A DNA stretch of 64,000 nucleotides, from positions 682,001 through 746,000 of the forward strand of contig VWND01000008.1 in assembly GCA_009599575.1 (NCBI GenBank), in the 5' to 3' direction. Each line of letters begins with the position of its first letter. Position 1 is the stretch's first letter. This document shows, in pieces, positions 23,234 through 35,089 of this stretch. Source of the stretch: Blumeriella jaapii (lineage: Eukaryota > Ascomycota > Leotiomycetes > Helotiales > Drepanopezizaceae). The position numbers and the translations under genes are program-made. The notes below the pieces were generated by a model. It saw nothing but the letters and a program-made list of their open reading frames with translations, ran no database searches and was not told the DNA's origin.

Positions 23234-24528
23234 TCACAGGGCCTCATAAGATTTTCCATCGAGGACCCCATCGCTTCTCCCTCTTCTGCGTCTGCCCCAT
23301 ACAGATGCCGCCCACTCGGTCAGAGTGAAACCCCAATGTCCTGCCACTAGCACCCCACTAACAATGTTGACTATCTTGACCAACAACCTCAAAAGGCCGT
23401 CCCTGCTCTCTTGGATTGAAAGCAATATTGGCTCAAAATCATACTTGAAAAAAATGCCAGGCACGGATCGTTCGCCAACGGCGTGGGACTGTTCGGTAAC
23501 AGCATATTGGTTGGTGTATATCACTCGTGAGATATACGACGAGCTGGGCCCCACGGAGTATACAGTCGGTACAACAGATAGGAAGTACTGATACTTGTAG
23601 AAGTGGTTTGGGGTCGTGGAGATAGTACGATCGAGAGGGTTGTGGAGGGATGGGTAGAAGGGCCCGAACGAAAGCTCGGATATGATGTGAGAGAAGTTGA
23701 ATGCTTCGGTCCGTTAGTGAGCACCCTCTATATCCAGAGAGAATGAACAAACTTACCTGTATGATCCAAGTGAGCAGCAGAAAATTCCTGGTAACCATGC
23801 CCTCGGGCAGTAATGTGGAAGTCGCCCTGGACTTTGTTGACATCCAAACTGCCAAAAATTCGGCAACTGTCACCGCCGGCAGCACCCCACTTCAACCTCG
23901 GTGTCTTTGCAAATTTTGACTTCCTGAATCCACCAGCAGCGGCAACAATATCGTGGACATGCTCCTCCCCAAATCCCTCATCATGGTCATGCTCCTCCCC
24001 TGTGACAATCTTCCCATGCTCGTCCCTCCCTAACTTATGTACGCCCTTCTCGTCCACCCACTGCACCCATTGCGTAGGATCACGCTTCAGCATTTCCGCT
24101 GCCAGAATTCGATCCCCAGCGGCATCCTGCACGTTGATGTGGAGATCCTCGCACTTCATCGGGATCACAATGTCCAGGTTGATTTTCAGATTGCGGCCCA
24201 CTTTCTTTTCCACAGCGAACGCATGCATCTCGTAGCCTTGCCACCAGCGCGAAATTTCGGAGAAGATGAGGAGGAAAGACACCATAAGCATTGCGACAGT
24301 CCATTTTCCGCCGCCTGGGGTGCGTGTTACATATTGCGGTTTGGCTTTGGCTATACAGAAAGAACATCAGTTTACGACTTATCGCCGAGAATACAATTGA
24401 CACCAAGGAGTCGCGTCGAGTGCTGAGCGCAAGGGCAACTTACGAAAGGCATCAAAGGCCTGAACAATATTGCCTTTCTTCTCTCCAAAGGCATCTTCAT
24501 CCAAGCCGTGATGTGAAAAGCCGTTCAT
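23234..24528 (-). CDS. ERV41: ER-Golgi vesicle protein Erv41/ERGIC2
   Basis: Exons complement(24444-24528), (23757-24350) and (23234-23703) give 382 residues with all junctions in frame. The N-terminal block FDAFPKAKPQYVTRTPGGG precedes the first membrane span (about residues 44-62). The luminal part contains LKINLDIVIPMKCEDLHINVQD, RDPTQWVQW, CRIFGSLDVNKVQGDFHITA and HIISELSFGPFYPSLHNPLD. A Gly-Ile-Phe-Phe-Lys-Tyr motif and a second span (about 330-355) precede a basic cytosolic tail. Erv41 works with Erv46 as a receptor that cycles in COPII/COPI vesicles and returns ER residents lacking HDEL signals. A His/Asp/Glu-rich luminal insertion (EEHDHDEGFGEEHVHD) is notable and could bind metal. 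It is divergent from the PhoD gene. Confidence 0.93.
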
Positions 24529-25349
24529 TTCGATTCCTGCGCTTGTGCCTCTGTCCGACGTGGAGATTAAGCTATTGCACTGGCATGAGATCGAGAACTC
24601 CGAAAAGGATGTAGAAGAAATTCGGTGTTGAGTGCTGGTGTCGTCTTGACGAGTGATGCCGGCCTCGATGAGGCCAGGTTACAAATGCCAGATTCCCGGT
24701 CCCCGGTCGGACAAGGCTGAGAACCTTTGTCAAACGACTTTCTCACCGCCAAGCCTTCGCGTAGCAAAATCAACATTGCTTGCACTGCACGAGAAAATCG
24801 CATTCGCTTTGATATCGACTACAGCTTCATCACTTACCCAACAAAGTATTGACAGTACCTACAGTATCTGAAATATCTATGTAGCTAGTTACAAAGTACA
24901 TAGTACTGAATTGCTATCCCAGCGTGCGCACCAATGAGAGTGCGAGTTGACAGCACTCGGTCAGTCGCTTACGCAAAGGCACTTTCGTACAGCTCAACCC
25001 CGCTCCGCGCGAAATGTAAACAAGACTGACTGTGAGATAGGTAAGCGGCGGTGTAGGGATTGATCCCATCGTCCTGCCCTTCTCAGATCAAGTCGATATG
25101 ATAGCTGTCAAATAACCCACCACAAACTTGAAGTATCACAGGATCACGATCCACGATGCCTCCGGACGGTGTTGAGCTATATACCAACCCAGCGCATCTG
25201 TTTTAACCTACTAGCAGGAGTAATCCCAGACTAGCGGCTCCCTACAAAGCCCGTCATGTTTTCCTCAAGAGCCTTGCCTGTTCCTCTTCCTGTCTCTCGC
25301 TATCCTTTGCAAAAGTGCAAGTGCTGGTGTACTGGGTTGACTTCTCATC
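24529..25349. other. Shared upstream region of ERV41 and phoD
   Basis: About 820 bases with divergent genes on each side. A TATATA element (25178-25183) lies 167 bases before the PhoD ATG. No gene is seen. Confidence 0.6.
25178..25183 (+). promoter_or_regulatory. Possible TATA box of phoD
   Basis: TATATA in the context GAGCTATATACCAACC, upstream of the PhoD start. It is the only TATA-like site near the expected distance. Confidence 0.35.
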
Positions 25350-27647
25350 ATGGAACTACTCCCATTCTTATTCCTCTCCCTGGCTGCAGCTGCCTCGGCC
25401 TCGTTTGTATCGAATCTAAACTACCGCAGCCCATCCCACTTCCACCCTAGTCTTGGTGTGTCAATACGAAAGGTTGCTGCCCGCAATCAACCGTCTGCGG
25501 CTTGGGATCCGTCTCAGCTCAATTTCACCCACGGAGTTGCAAGCGGGGACCCATACGATACATCCATCATCCTATGGACTCGTGCCGCACCCTATGCGGA
25601 TAATGATAAGAGCAACATCACGGTGTCCGGTCATGTTCCTCTGTACAGCCATGAAACAGAAGAGTACGTTAAGGCCAGCAAGGCTCCGATCTGTGTAGAA
25701 TACAAAGTTGCCAATGATAAGGAGTTCAAGCAATGTGCGGATGAAGGCACTGCGTACACCTCCTCGGACATTGATTTCACCGTCAAGGTCGAGGCCAAAA
25801 ATTTGAAGCCTTACACACGATACTGTGAGTGACAAGTCTACGCTTGCCCGTATCGAAATTGGACTGATTGATGGAAAGATTACCAGTTCAGCATCTGTAA
25901 CTCCAATAACACAAGTCCGATTGGAAGAACCAAGACGACGCCTAGCAAGGGCGACATTGTCAATGCTGCCATAAAACTGGCAATTTATTCCTGTAGTAAC
26001 TTCCCTTTCGGATTTTTCAACGCCCTTGGCAATACAGCACGAAAGGACTCTGTCGATTATGTTGTCTATCTCGGTGATTAGTACGTGATTCATTTCCCTC
26101 ATGTTAAATTGTTAGTCAATCTATTGCTGACAACCCCGTGTCCACAGCATCTACGAATATAAGAATGGCGATTATGGATGGGGAGACAGCATCGGGCGTA
26201 TTCCTCTGCCAAACAGGGAGATTTACACTCTGTATGATTACCGCAAGAGGCTGGCTACGTATCGAACGGACCTCGATTTGTTGCTAAGCCACCAACAGTT
26301 CCCATGGATTGCTGTCTGGGATGATCATGAGGTGGCTGATAATACTTGGCGAGACGGTTCCTCTGAGTTGAATAATACAGAGGATTCTTTTATCAAGGAC
26401 GGTGGTGTATCTGTCGATCGGCGCAAGTAAGTACCATAAATGCTACCTATCTTTAAAGTGGTGCTTTATACGCCTTCTCACCTCAGCCTTTTGTCACATA
26501 GATTGATATGAAATTGTCGATGCTGACTTGGCTAGGATGAACGCTGTGAGAGCTTATTTCGAATGGATGCCTATTAGACAGGTTGAGATGGATGATAATC
26601 TCAGGATATGGGTATGTCTCCTCTATTAAAATTGCTGTATATGCTTCGTGGCTTCTTCCCCTAAAAGCAACACTGATTAGCTTCTAGCGTAGCTTTGAAA
26701 TTGGGGATCTAATGGATCTGATAATGCTTGATACGCGGCAGTACGATCGAAGTATCACAGATCTATATTGGAATACCGATTATGTCCATGACATCTCTAA
26801 TGACGCTGGGCGATCTCTGATGGGCTCAAGACAGGAGAACTGGTTCTACAACAAACTGTCCGATTCCTCGGAACGAGGTGCAGCTTGGCGAATCATAGGG
26901 AACCAAATCGTTTTCTCCCGCATAAATCAATCCACGAATTTCGGAAACGAGAACCCGCTCAACTACGACGCTTGGTAAGTGTTGCCCCATTGTTAGAGAA
27001 CTCACCAGCGTTGGAGACTTCGTTTCTTCCCGAAACACGCCTTATCGAGCAGCCGCTAACATGTGGCCAACAGGGATGGATATCAATCAAACAAGAACAG
27101 AACCCTTGCTCACCTTTACGACAATCAGATCGACAACACCATCTTCCTAGCAGGCGATAGTCATGCCTCCTGGGTCTCGGATCTTGTATGGCTTGACACT
27201 CATCCATATGATAGTGAGACGGGAGCAGGTTCCATTGGCGTAGAATTTGCTGGATCTGCCGTCAGCTCTCCCTGCCCTTACGGTCAAAACATTACCCTCG
27301 CAACAGCGAACAACTACTCTTCAATGTTGGTAGCTGCAAATCGAGAGCTTCAGTGGCAGGATCTCTACTACCGAGGATACTACGAGATAAGTATCGCGAA
27401 AGACGCAGTCCATGCTTCGTATTTTGGAATGCCTAATATTGCTACACGAAATGGCTATGAGATCTCGCTTGCGAACTTCACCGTTCTTAGCGGAGAGAAC
27501 AGACTGATGAGGACGGGAGGTGTTGTTGCTGGTGGTGTGGCCGAGAGCGGCTCATTGAAGTACGGCCAAACTTCTCAGACTAATATAACCAACGACACGG
27601 CGACAGGGCAGTATTTTACAAGCAGTTTCCATCTTGATACTTCTTAG
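25350..27647 (+). CDS. phoD: Secreted PhoD-type alkaline phosphatase
   Basis: Six exons: 25350-25824, 25879-26080, 26148-26426, 26536-26611, 26688-26974, 27074-27647, totalling 630 residues in one frame. A signal peptide (MELLPFLFLSLAAAASAS) is followed by the PhoD N-terminal beta domain (FTHGVASGDP...ILWTR). The metallophosphatase core has YLGDYIYEY, WIAVWDDHE, LDTRQYDR, IIGNQIVFSR and LAGDSHASWV, which supply the Fe/Ca and phosphate ligands of the family. Many N-glycosylation sequons fit secretion. PhoD enzymes hydrolyse phosphate mono- and diesters, typically under phosphate starvation. The first acceptor (25878) was chosen because it restores RYYYQF, the usual family sequence. No anomaly is visible. 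Confidence 0.93.
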
Positions 27648-28713
27648 TGGTGCTCAGCTATTGGTACTGCATTTAAGCCATCGGCTGAGAAGAGTCTTTG
27701 ACTATCAAAAACACAACTCATCAAGGTTTCAGGCAGCTAAAAGGTCCCACAACTTTATGTTGACGTTTGTGTGAGCCCTCTTCTGGCCAGCCTGTCTCTG
27801 CTTACAATCTCCTCCTTTCAGTAGAGTCGAACGTGTGGATGAGAGGTCTAGTTTCGGAACACTTAGAATCATTTTCGAGGATTAGAGTCCTGCGAGACTG
27901 TAACTAAGAATGCAGCCTTCCGAAGCTCCGAATCCCGAGCAGCGCTTTCGGGTTTTTCAAACTCGACGGTGACAACCAAATCGCTCCCCCGGTCCGAGGC
28001 AGTATTAGAGGCTCGTAACTGAAATTGATGTGCGGCGTAGGTACTTGCTGAATTCCATTCAAATTTGAGGCAGGATTTAGTTCAGGAGGGACGTTGAACA
28101 ACCTGAGGAGAAGCGTTCACCCAAAACCCCGCTCCCCCCAGCTCCCAACACCCGCGGCTCCGTCTCCAAAACGATTCACCTCGCAGCAGCATGCTTCCGT
28201 CTTCCCGCGGTATCCCTTGCCAGATCTTCACCACATGGATTGGTGGCGCAAATTTGGGGCTTGCAGAATTAAGCGAGAACAATACGAAGGAGTCAAGCGA
28301 GGGTTCATTGTTCAAGACATCAAGTCGTTTCTCCCCATACATTCTTGCTCTCGGACTCGAATCCACTCATTAATATGATATGATTTCTCCCGTGGTATTA
28401 TTCCTGGCAATCCTCTCTCCGAACTGTTTTCTCTATTATACCAGTAAGAATCATTGTTCCAAGCGTTGACCATTTCGCGTTGGCGACGCTGCACAAGATT
28501 CATATTGTTCTCGGCAAACCTCAAGATCTTGTTTTGCTACTAGCTCGAAACCTCTTCTATTTAAAAGATCTCTTTCAAGTCCCGTTCGGTATTTTCTTTC
28601 AGCTACAACGAATCTTGCACTTCTTCAACTGCAACTACTCTTCAAGATCTTCATCTCCAGTTATCGCCTCTGCTAGTCAAGTACTCCGGTACCTACGAAG
28701 GCAATCAAACAAG
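27648..28713. other. Intergenic region upstream of STE2
   Basis: No convincing gene. From 28480 the STE2 frame stays open upstream of its ATG, but the sequence is pyrimidine-rich leader (CTTCAACTGCAACTACTCTTC and similar) rather than protein-like. The likely STE2 promoter and leader lie in the last 300 bases. Confidence 0.6.
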
Positions 28714-29974
28714 ATGTCGGCCTCCAACAGCAGCTTCGATTACCTGACCCAGAACGTTACTTTCCTGATGAGAGACGGTGTCACTCCAGTGACTGCAACC
28801 ATCGTGGATATCAACTACTTCTACCGCTACATGGTCCGCACCGCTATCAACTACGGCTCTCAGCTCGGTGCATGCTTCGTCATGTTCGTCGTCACCGCCA
28901 TCCTCACGAAGGAGAACAAGCGTAGAACACCAGTCTACATCCTCAACCTTTTGTCCCTCGCATTTGGTTTCTTCCGCGCCCTTCTCCTGGCGATTTACAA
29001 CACCAGTCCTTGGGTTGACTTCTACAATTGGTTTGCGCTCGACTATGCCGATGTCCCGCGATCTGCCTACCACGCCAGCATCATAGCAACGGTCATTCCT
29101 CTTCTCATGACCATCACAGTCAACATGTCTCTCTTCCTCCAGGCCTATACAGTTTGCAAGATCGTGGCCAAAAAATACCTTTGGACTGTCTGCTTCTTCT
29201 CGGGTCTGGTCTTCCTGCTTGCGGTTGGCTTCCGTTTTGCACTGTGCATCACCAATTCTTGGGCAATCTTGGACGCCGCCAAGTACTTCTCCTCTGCCTG
29301 GATCACAGTGGGAGCTCTGGTGACTGAAACCATCTCCATCTGGTACTACACCATCATCTTCACGGGCAAGTTGTTGTGGACTATCTACGCTCGTAAGAGC
29401 TTGGGCTTCCAGAAGTGGAGCTACATTCAAATACTCGCTGCTATGGGCGGATGCACCATGATCATTCCTTGTAAGTTCCTTTTACCTGTGGAGGCTTTTG
29501 AACATGACATTATACTTACTATCAATAGCTGGCTTCGCAGTTCTTGAGTACGCTGCTCCTGACGGGTTTCCAGCAGCTGGTACATTGGCTCTGACCCTGG
29601 TCGCCCTGCTTCTTCCCCTCTCTTCCTTATGGGCATCCATGGTCACAACTGACCCTTCTTCTTCCTTCAATGTCTCTCAACTTTGTGGTACAAAATCATC
29701 TCAAAACAGTTCCACGCTCGGTAAGACCTTCAACAGTGCATCGTCGGGGCAAATGTCTTTCGGCACCGAGGTATGTCCAAGCAATCCATCTCCACCTCTA
29801 CACCGATAGAAATTCTAACACATGGACTAGAGAAAGGGTAGCACTGCGCCAATCAGTCCTTCAACCGTTGACACAATCATTGAGCACACCCCCGTTAAGT
29901 CTCCAAGAGATAGCACAGACCTTGACCTGGAGAGAATGGGTGTTAGGGTTGATCGCACCTTTGGAATGGCATGA
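28714..29974 (+). CDS. STE2: Alpha-type pheromone receptor (class D GPCR, Ste2)
   Basis: Exons 28714-29470, 29529-29770 and 29831-29974 encode 380 residues with seven hydrophobic spans between about 45 and 310. Family marks include LGACFVMFVVTAILT and KRRTPVYILNLLSLAFGF in spans 1-2, a NMSLFLQAY segment in span 3, and QILAAMGGCTMIIP followed by FAVLEY in spans 6-7. The N-terminus has two sequons (NSS, NVT). The tail is Ser/Thr-rich (STLGKTF, TAPISPSTVD) and ends in VRVDRTFGMA, suited to phosphorylation-dependent desensitisation. The receptor binds the alpha-factor-like peptide pheromone and signals through a heterotrimeric G protein to the mating/fusion MAP kinase pathway. ATG 28714 (AACAAGATG) is preferred although the frame is open further upstream. 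Confidence 0.93.
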
Positions 29975-30462
29975 GGATGGGATCTGGTGTGACTTCCGGC
30001 ACGAGTGGGTCTGGTACCAGGTGGTGGAATAGGAATACGGATTGGTGAACTTGGCAGCACGATTCACGTACAATCATCACATGCACATACGAGAGCTCTT
30101 TTTCTTCTTCTCACCACGGTCGTGGTATGTGTATTTTACATTTCACAATGTCTTGGTTTTCCCAGGACTCAAGTTTTTGACAATACTGCTTCAGTCGTGA
30201 TAGTAAACCGTAGTGAAAAGATGCATCTTCGACGATCAGATCGTTCCTGCTCAAAATGACGTGTGGAGTGCTAGCTTCCAGCACCGAAATTCCTCTACTC
30301 TTGTTCGTGTGCGACAACCTCGAAGTAGGCTCTTGAATCTAATGCCTTATTTTTGGGGGTTGGAAGCCAATACTCCTCGCACTACATATGACAACCACTT
30401 CGTTGATTTTATCGACTATCCTACAATAGTCTCTTACTTCTGCTCGTGCAGATAGCATCGAC
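29975..30462. other. Intergenic region
   Basis: No gene or repeat of note; contains the STE2 3' end and the promoter of the gene at 30463. Confidence 0.6.
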
Positions 30463-32744
30463 ATGAATTACTTCGCAGCCCCAAAGGATCCATCCTCGGC
30501 GTCCAAGAGAGATGGGCGTCGATCACGGCACACAAAGTCGTTCAGAAGCCAGCAGATCAACACAGATGGACCTACCGAAATCTCGCCTCAGAGCAATAAG
30601 AACGGCAACTCGTCTGTTCGCGCATCTCATGGAATCTCCTACGGTCTTGTATCTCTCGTCACCAAGTTTGAAGCTCTTGATGCGTTGAGCCTGCCCATCA
30701 CCGAAACTTCTTTGCAACCGGCACCTCTTCAAACACCACGAAGCCTTACCAGACATAGACACAATCCAGGAAACAACTACAGGAAGAGGTTGTCAGCAGT
30801 TTTCAGTCGTCAAAAAGGAATAATCGACGGGAATGATGACGACGTTTTCGAGAGCGACTCCAAACCCGCGCGAGCCGGTATTCTGGGCTTATCGCCTCGC
30901 AGACCCAACGGCTCATGGAGTAGCAAGACGGACAAGAGGGTACCCAAGGAGACCAAAGCACCCGACAAGCCGAGCAGTATGAGGCTCTGTAGGGGTATTT
31001 GGGTAGGTACGAGGGAGACGTCTCACCTTCTTTTACCTTTCTCTCAACTGTCCTGAACATGCCATCGCTGATTTTCCAATTTCTTCTAGGACTCAAATGA
31101 GAAGATGTGCCGTCCGGAGTCTAGAGCCGTAGCAGCATCTCATGCACAGAACAGTGTCTTGGGACAGAGGGGGGCATCGATTGGGGACAAAATTAGATTC
31201 TTTGACGGAAGTAAGAGTTATCCTACACTATCTTTAATCTTGAAAGCTGACGAACTCTGGTAGCAGTATCGCCAGGGAATGACACTCGAGCAATGCCTGC
31301 AGCAAACAATACTGCGGCCACCAACAGCCCGTTCACCCCATTACGCAATCGTACTTGTGACAAGAAGGTCTCCTTGATCCCTTCGACTGCAAGCTCGAGA
31401 CGGACACATACACGGATCCCGCAGGCTAATACACTCACACATTCTAAGTCCAGCCAAGCTTCACCTACAAGGCAGCGTTTAGTACACAAACCACCCGCCC
31501 TGTCTCCTTCCAAACTTTTCTTCAATGACAGCACACCTCGAACTTCGAATAGCTATAGAAAGCATAGATACGGGCAAGATGCTTCTCCATCCGTCTCCTC
31601 CGCCCCGTCTTTACAGAACAGACGCCGAAGAAGTGCGATTCCCGATACACAACAATACGTTGGTCTGGGAGGAGATGGTAGTCAACCTGTCGTAAAACCA
31701 CTGCCCGATGATCTTGCTAGACCAGTGAGCAGGAGACGGCTGAGCAACAAGATATCCGAGATTTACAGCACCAAGAATCTGGAGAAAAGACAAAAAGAGA
31801 TGCAAGAGGCCGTTGCAGACCAAGAGTCGAATCTTGCGCCCACTATGGCATTGGGTGAGCCCGCCAAACAAGAGACGGTGACGACAAAACCAGTTCGACT
31901 GAGCATTCGGGAAAGGAAAAATTCTAAAGTTGCAGCCATGAGGAAGATTTTCGATCGCAACTTTGCTTCTAAGTCATCGTCTTCTGATGGCGCGCAAGCT
32001 CCACAACAACCGGCTATCGAGGATTTCTCGCCCCAACATGAAGAGCAGTCATCTAAAACACATCCAACAAGTGTGCGGTCTTCAAAGTGCACTATTGAAC
32101 CACCGACAACACCAAGAATTGGGCAGGAACCAGCAGCATCTAATGTTGGTGATGCGCCCAAAATGGCAAGGACCTGGCCTTCCCATCCAAGATCCCCGAC
32201 CAAGAAGCCTTCGCCACCGAAAAGCAGGGCCATTACAGACAAGCTCAATATCTTTGAGAAAGTCGAAGGGGATGCCGACAATGCGGGGCCACCGATACAG
32301 AGAAAGCGAACGATATTCCGAAGAAAGCTGAGCAAGTCTCTGCGAAGCCTTTTCGAACCGCCCTCTCGAAAGAGTCAAGAAGAGGCCTCGGTTGTAGAGA
32401 CCAGCGTACCTGTAGGCAGACCTGCAAATAGAGCAACAGTTATGAGTCCAGATGGTAATGATGTCATTGGTAAAAAGAGTACTAATGTTGGTAGATGGAA
32501 CATTGTTCCCTCAATGCCGCTGTCGAGCGGAGGCGATGGGACTACGAGTGAGAGGCACTCGTTGTCACGGGTAAATGAAGAGGTAGTAGAAATGGTGATC
32601 AAAGGAGTAGAGTGTGATTTGGAGGAACCAAGACCAGTCCGAGCGAAAGACATGAAGCGAATGGCTCTGCTTTGTCGGGACCGGGTCAGTGACATGTTGG
32701 AAAAGGGGGAGGTCGGGCACACTACCAGAAGGCGTTTCGGCTAG
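30463..32744 (+). CDS. Disordered basic Ser/Pro-rich protein, unknown function
   Basis: Exons 30463-31002, 31090-31210 and 31264-32744 (introns of 87 and 53 nt) give 713 residues. There is no membrane span or signal peptide, and nearly the whole chain is Ser, Pro, Lys and Arg-rich. Short ordered-looking islands are IGDKIRFFDG (about 210-220), RRRLSNKISEIYSTKNLEKRQKEMQE (about 350-375), KVAAMRKIFDRNFASK, RKRTIFRRKLSKSLRSLFEPPSR and a C-terminal helix MKRMALLCRDRVSDMLEKGE. Several SP and TP sites and R-x-x-S motifs suggest kinase regulation. The islands look like conserved docking segments of a scaffold, but I do not recognise the family. It is convergent with VPS23, with only 91 bases between the stops. 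Confidence 0.85.
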
Positions 32745-32835
32745 CGGCTTTCCTGGATCATCGTCAATGTATCAATACTTGAGTAATCAACATACAAGGT
32801 TCCAAAGTGATTCCCATTGGCATCTGTGTGCGGCT

Positions 32836-34642
32836 TCAGTATATTGCTAGCCCCATCCCCTTGCCAATCTTCTTCACCAATGCCTTCTTCAGGTACCATT
32901 CTCGAGCTAGAGACCTTGTCATCTTTGCGAAAACGGCTGGCGAAATCCTGCCCGTCCCAACTGCTCTCCCAAGAATGAATAGCGCATCTCCTAGACTCCT
33001 CTCCTCGCTCACGAGTTGGTATAGCTGATTCGCGACTACAGTTGGCGCTACAAGCAACTCGTCCAAATTCGGTGTTGGGCGGTGCTGACTTGATTCTATC
33101 ACATTATCTGCGTCGTGAAGCGCCGTGAGTAGAATGTTCGTGTTGGTGGATAACAGGCTATTCAAGGACTCCAGAGCTTGTAGCTCGGCCTGCATGCTCG
33201 TAAGTGACGCTAGCATAGCTTTGTGCTGTGCTTCTAGACCTAACAGACTAGTGCTTGTCTGATTACGTATCTGCTGGCGCTGAGAGTAGAGGGCTTGACC
33301 TAGGTTGTGGAGGAGCAAGTCTTTCTCAGGATTGGGAGGAACAGGGGGAGCGGGGAGGTTTGTGGATGCTTCTGAGGGGATGGAGAGGACAAGGGGAGCG
33401 TCTAGGAGGTCGGGAGAGGGTGGTCGCTTGGCTTGGGGTTGGGGTTGGAACTGGGGGGTTGAGTGTTGCGGGTATTGTTGATGCCACTGAGGCGTCTGGC
33501 CTGGGTGTTGTTGCTGATGGAGTTGGTGCTGAGCATTGTTTGAGGGTTGCGGTCGAGCTAGTTGAGGATCATAGTGGGGATCCGGGACTCTGTGCGGATT
33601 GTCTTCATAATGATATGATGACTGATTCTGTTGACGGGAGAGAGGACTGCCGAGACCTTCTCCGAGATTATGTTGCCGTTGAGGCTGAGGAGGCAAGGGA
33701 GGTGTTGACTCATAAACTAAGCTGCTGTTTCGTTGTGGGTTACGAGAGTATTCTTCTCGAGACGATTGCCCGTATAAGGTATTATCACGGCCTAAAGGCA
33801 GCGGAGGGAGGGGAGGTCCACCGTCTTGTCTTGTGGGCGCCACGGCCGAGTTGTGTTGGACATTACTGTTTGGCTTCGGCGGTGGAGGCGGGGGTACAGG
33901 ACCAGTTTGCTCGCCTTGAACGGGAGTTTTTGCAATCATGGACCCTGGCCTGGCAGGTGGAGGAGGCGGTAATGGTGGGGGCGCCTCAACCGGCTGGAAA
34001 CGAGGGGCAGTCTGTTGCTGTCTCGACACGACAGGGGGCTCTTTGGCAAATATCTCTCGCAGGATGGCCAGGAAGTCGAGAATGTTGGATTTCTAGATCA
34101 TTGTGGTGATCAGCACTTGCTCGAGTTGCAACATGCGGCCTGCCACTTACATCCCAGAACTCTGCCCAGCGCACCAGGTACGGATGGTAGACCTTGCCCT
34201 GCGAATCCACATGTTGACCTGGCCTAACCACCATCTCCTCCGTCGGCGTGACATATAAGAGCGGAGGTTCCAATGGATACGCATGCGGCACCCATATTGC
34301 TACCGGGAATCGATATGTGGTGCCGCGAAAGGCGACAGGGAGTGTACCTGAAATGTGGAGGAGCAGAGCCGGTTTGCCATTCTCGTAAGCTGTGGGGTTG
34401 CGCGTCAGCTTTGAATCATTCCCTACTGATACATTGCGTACATACTGTAGACATCGGTCCGCGGGGAGAGCGAGGAGTAATGCGACAGCGTCTGGGCCAC
34501 ATCGTTGTATGTGCGGCTCACATCTTTGTATTCCTGTGGGAAATGTTCAGTGCTGATGTTTGACCGGGTCTACTGGAGAGTTACATACACCTGTGAGGAC
34601 GCTGTATAGCCAGTTTAGGACCTGCTGCTTCACAGCCGCCAT
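32836..34642 (-). CDS. VPS23: ESCRT-I subunit Vps23/Tsg101
   Basis: Exons complement(34589-34642), (34446-34533), (34151-34389) and (32836-34092) encode 545 residues; introns are 55-58 nt. Residues 1-150 form the UEV domain (QQVLNWLYSVLTGEYKD, SHYSSLSPRTDVYTYENG, ALLLHISGTLPV, YRFPVAIWVPHAYPLEPP, VYHPYLVRWAEFW), the ubiquitin-binding E2-like fold without a catalytic Cys. A Pro/Gln-rich linker (about 160-390) contains PPPPPPKP and HQQQHPGQ runs. A coiled coil (about 400-470) and the C-terminal steadiness box (VANQLYQLVSEERSLGDALF ... WYLKKALVKKIG) complete the family architecture. It sorts ubiquitylated cargo at endosomes with Vps28 and Vps37. The start is supported by MAAVKQQVLNW; the frame is open further upstream. 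It is divergent from IDO. Confidence 0.95.
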
Positions 34643-35089
34643 CTTTCCCTTCAGGCCGCCATCGTGCTGGGAGATGAAGCTATTCACACGACGGGAAGTC
34701 AGGTATGTCTTGGCAATAGTGTAACGGCGTAATATTGTTCCAGCCCGGGCGCGCACGCCAATGAGTTATGGCGGCCGAAGTCGCTCGACGGCCTTGAAAG
34801 CTTGAACTACCTTAACGGCCATCCAAGCCAGGTCGCTGAAGCGGAAGAACAAGTCACGTTGCGCGATGATTTCTCTTCCGTCCTCCGCATTTTGCCCCTC
34901 CCCTTCCACCCTCTACACCACTCCCATTTCCATCCCCGTCCTCTTCTTATTCTTACAGCTCACGCCCCCGCCGTGAATGCACCTCTCACCCCGCAATCCC
35001 CAACGGCTGAGGAGTATCGGACAAGATCTGTATACTCCTTGCGTCTGGCACGGTTGTAGTATCTGCCCATCCACCCTCTCCCCGAAAGC
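34643..35089. promoter_or_regulatory. Bidirectional promoter region of VPS23 and IDO
   Basis: 447 bases separate the two divergent ATGs. The IDO side is pyrimidine-rich (CCTCCCCTTCCACCCTCTACACC, in part 34900-34960). I see no clear TATA box on either side. Confidence 0.45.
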
